Of a stretch of DNA of 64,000 nt, positions 62,715 through 64,000 are shown one piece after another. Every line of letters starts with the position of its first letter. Position 1 is the stretch's first letter. Made by a program: the position numbers and the translations under genes. Location: NCBI RefSeq assembly GCF_024171525.1, contig NZ_JALJZY010000003.1, forward strand, positions 1-64,000. The letters are read 5' to 3'. Below the pieces are notes generated by a model that saw only the letters and a program-made list of their open reading frames with translations, was not told the DNA's origin and did no database searches. This DNA comes from Neisseriaceae bacterium HSC-16F19. Lineage in GTDB: Bacteria; Pseudomonadota; Gammaproteobacteria; Burkholderiales; Neisseriaceae.

Positions 62715-64000
62715 ATGCAAGAGCAGGAAAAAACCTTTATCACCGCCGACGGCACTGCCCTGTTTTACCGCTACCGTCCCGCCCGCGACGGTAGCAGCGA
62801 CAAGGCGCTGGTTTTGTTCCACCGCGGCCACGAACACTCCGGCCGCATGATGCTGGTGGCCGACGAATTGGGCTTGGACGATTTCGCCTATTTCGCCTGG
62901 GATGCCCGCGGCCACGGCCACAGTCCCGGTGCGCGCGGCGACAGCCCCAGCATCGGCACGTCCATTGCCGACATCCAGGACTTTATGCAGCACATCGAGC
63001 GCGAATACGGCATTGCGCCGCAAAACACCGGCGTGATTGCCCAAAGCGTGGGCGCGGTGCTGGTGGCCGCCTGGCTGCACGACTACGCCCCGCCGGTGCG
63101 CTGCGCCGTATTGGCTTCGCCCGCCTTCAAAGTCAAACTCTATGTGCCCTTTGCCCGTCCCGGCCTGCGCCTGATGCACAAGCTGCGCGGCAATTTCTTC
63201 GTCAACAGTTATGTCAAGGCGCACTACCTCAGCCACGACCCGGCACGCCAAGCCGAATACAATACCGACCCGCTGATTGTGCGCCCGATTTCCGTGCGCA
63301 TCCTTTTGGGCCTCTATGACACCGCCGAGCGCGTGGTGGCCGATGCCCACGCCATCACCACCCCGCTGCAACTGTTGATTTCCGGCAGCGACTGGGTGGT
63401 GCACCACAAACCGCAACACGATTTCTACAACCGCTTGGGCAGCCATATTAAAGAGCGCCATGTCTTGCCCGGTTTTTATCACGACACCTTGGGCGAAATC
63501 GGCCGCGAACAGGCGTTTGTGGAAATGCGCCGCTTTATCCGCGCCCGTTTCGATGCCGCCCCGAGCACGGTGGACATGACCCAAGCCCATATCCACAGCC
63601 ACAGCCGCCGCGAGGCAGATGAGTTGGCCACACCGCTGTCGCCCTTTTCGCCGCGCGGCGCGTATTGGGCGCTCTACCGCAGCCTGCTCAAACTGGGCGC
63701 ACGTTGGAGCGAGGGTTTGCGCATTGGCCGCGACACCGGTTTCGATTCCGGCAGCACCCTGGATTATGTCTACCGCAACCAGCCGCAAGGCACCAACGCC
63801 TTTGGCCGCTGGAGCGACGCGCAATACCTCAAGGCCATCGGCTGGCGCGGCATCCGCCAGCGCAAGGTCAATATCGGCAAGGCCATCGCCATGGCCTTTG
63901 CGCGTCTGCGCGCCGAAGGCAAACCCGTGCACGTGCTCGACATCGCCTCCGGCCATGGCCGTTACGTGCTCGATGCCTTGAGCAGCGACACCCTGCCCGA
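62715..64000 (+). CDS. alpha/beta hydrolase-SAM methyltransferase fusion (3' end missing)
   Basis: The frame is open from the ATG at 62715 to the window end, at least 428 codons. Residues about 10-280 form an alpha/beta hydrolase: HRGHEHSGRM oxyanion region, nucleophile in AQSVG, acid in SGSDWVV and histidine in YHDTLGE. After a linker a class I methyltransferase begins, with motif I VLDIASGHGRYVLD close to the edge. Such fused proteins are known in Proteobacteria, often near phospholipid genes; the reaction is unknown. The start is close to the family N-terminus; the ribosome site is GGAGC. Confidence 0.85.
   Translation, partial: MQEQEKTFITADGTALFYRYRPARDGSSDKALVLFHRGHEHSGRMMLVADELGLDDFAYFAWDARGHGHSPGARGDSPSIGTSIADIQDFMQHIEREYGIAPQNTGVIAQSVGAVLVAAWLHDYAPPVRCAVLASPAFKVKLYVPFARPGLRLMHKLRGNFFVNSYVKAHYLSHDPARQAEYNTDPLIVRPISVRILLGLYDTAERVVADAHAITTPLQLLISGSDWVVHHKPQHDFYNRLGSHIKERHVLPGFYHDTLGEIGREQAFVEMRRFIRARFDAAPSTVDMTQAHIHSHSRREADELATPLSPFSPRGAYWALYRSLLKLGARWSEGLRIGRDTGFDSGSTLDYVYRNQPQGTNAFGRWSDAQYLKAIGWRGIRQRKVNIGKAIAMAFARLRAEGKPVHVLDIASGHGRYVLDALSSDTLP

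Noticed and set aside
62643..63956. Long minus-strand reading frame of 437 codons
   Set aside because: It is antisense to the hydrolase-methyltransferase gene, whose plus-strand frame has recognisable motifs and is open to the window end. The minus product shows no family features.

Overview
The window comes from a member of the Neisseriaceae (Betaproteobacteria). The 12-mer AGGCTGCCTGAA and its complement occur dozens of times, in genes and as inverted pairs at gene ends. This is a neisserial DNA uptake sequence in the dialect known from Simonsiella and several Neisseria relatives, not the meningococcal GCCGTCTGAA. Correia-like elements, dRS3 palindromes, a lipid-anchored azurin and a phase-variable autotransporter fit the same family. 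The species cannot be fixed from the sequence.

Layout. 1-130: promoter and boxA leader of an rRNA operon that runs off the left edge. 0.5-2.5 kb: tonB-exbB-exbD. 2.7-10.2 kb: housekeeping genes (DJ-1/PfpI protein, dtd, a MoeB/ThiF-like gene, fpr, lysO, a DeoR regulator with slyX and azlCD, hisC). 10.3-22.4 kb: a sugar island with mutarotase, ABC importer and five enzymes forming a complete non-phosphorylating L-fucose pathway to pyruvate and lactate, read leftward from a divergent promoter shared with a FadR-type GntR regulator. An AT-rich gene for an unrecognised membrane coiled-coil protein lies inside this island. 22.4-23.0 kb: a cluster of small mobile repeats. 24.1-26.9 kb: an autotransporter with a run of 16 C in its coding start. 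27.1-30.0 kb: creD and two tandem secreted paralogues. 30-34 kb: a DUF3579-GNAT fusion, tRNA-Lys, a HIT protein, a small MscS channel. 33.2-37.9 kb: a tight four-gene operon of a small membrane protein, a dynamin-like GTPase, its RdcB/YjcZ-like partner and a patatin phospholipase. 38-50 kb: an XRE regulator, priA, secA, a DUF721 gene, fadH, laz, small envelope proteins and recQ. 50-62.5 kb: fatty-acid oxidation genes (fadA, a FadN-type fadB, fadL, fadE) ending in a PsrA-like TetR regulator with a matching operator. This set is interrupted by a block of small envelope genes and a BRO/DinD-like gene. The right edge cuts an alpha/beta hydrolase-methyltransferase gene.

Two catabolic programmes dominate: L-fucose, a host-glycan sugar, under a local GntR regulator, and long-chain fatty acids under a PsrA-like regulator. 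Four families of small non-coding elements sit between the genes: a 106-bp Correia-like element, a 183-bp element, MITEs with IS1106-like ends, and short palindromes. In one place one element is nested in another. The most system-like unknown is the dynamin/RdcB/patatin operon.
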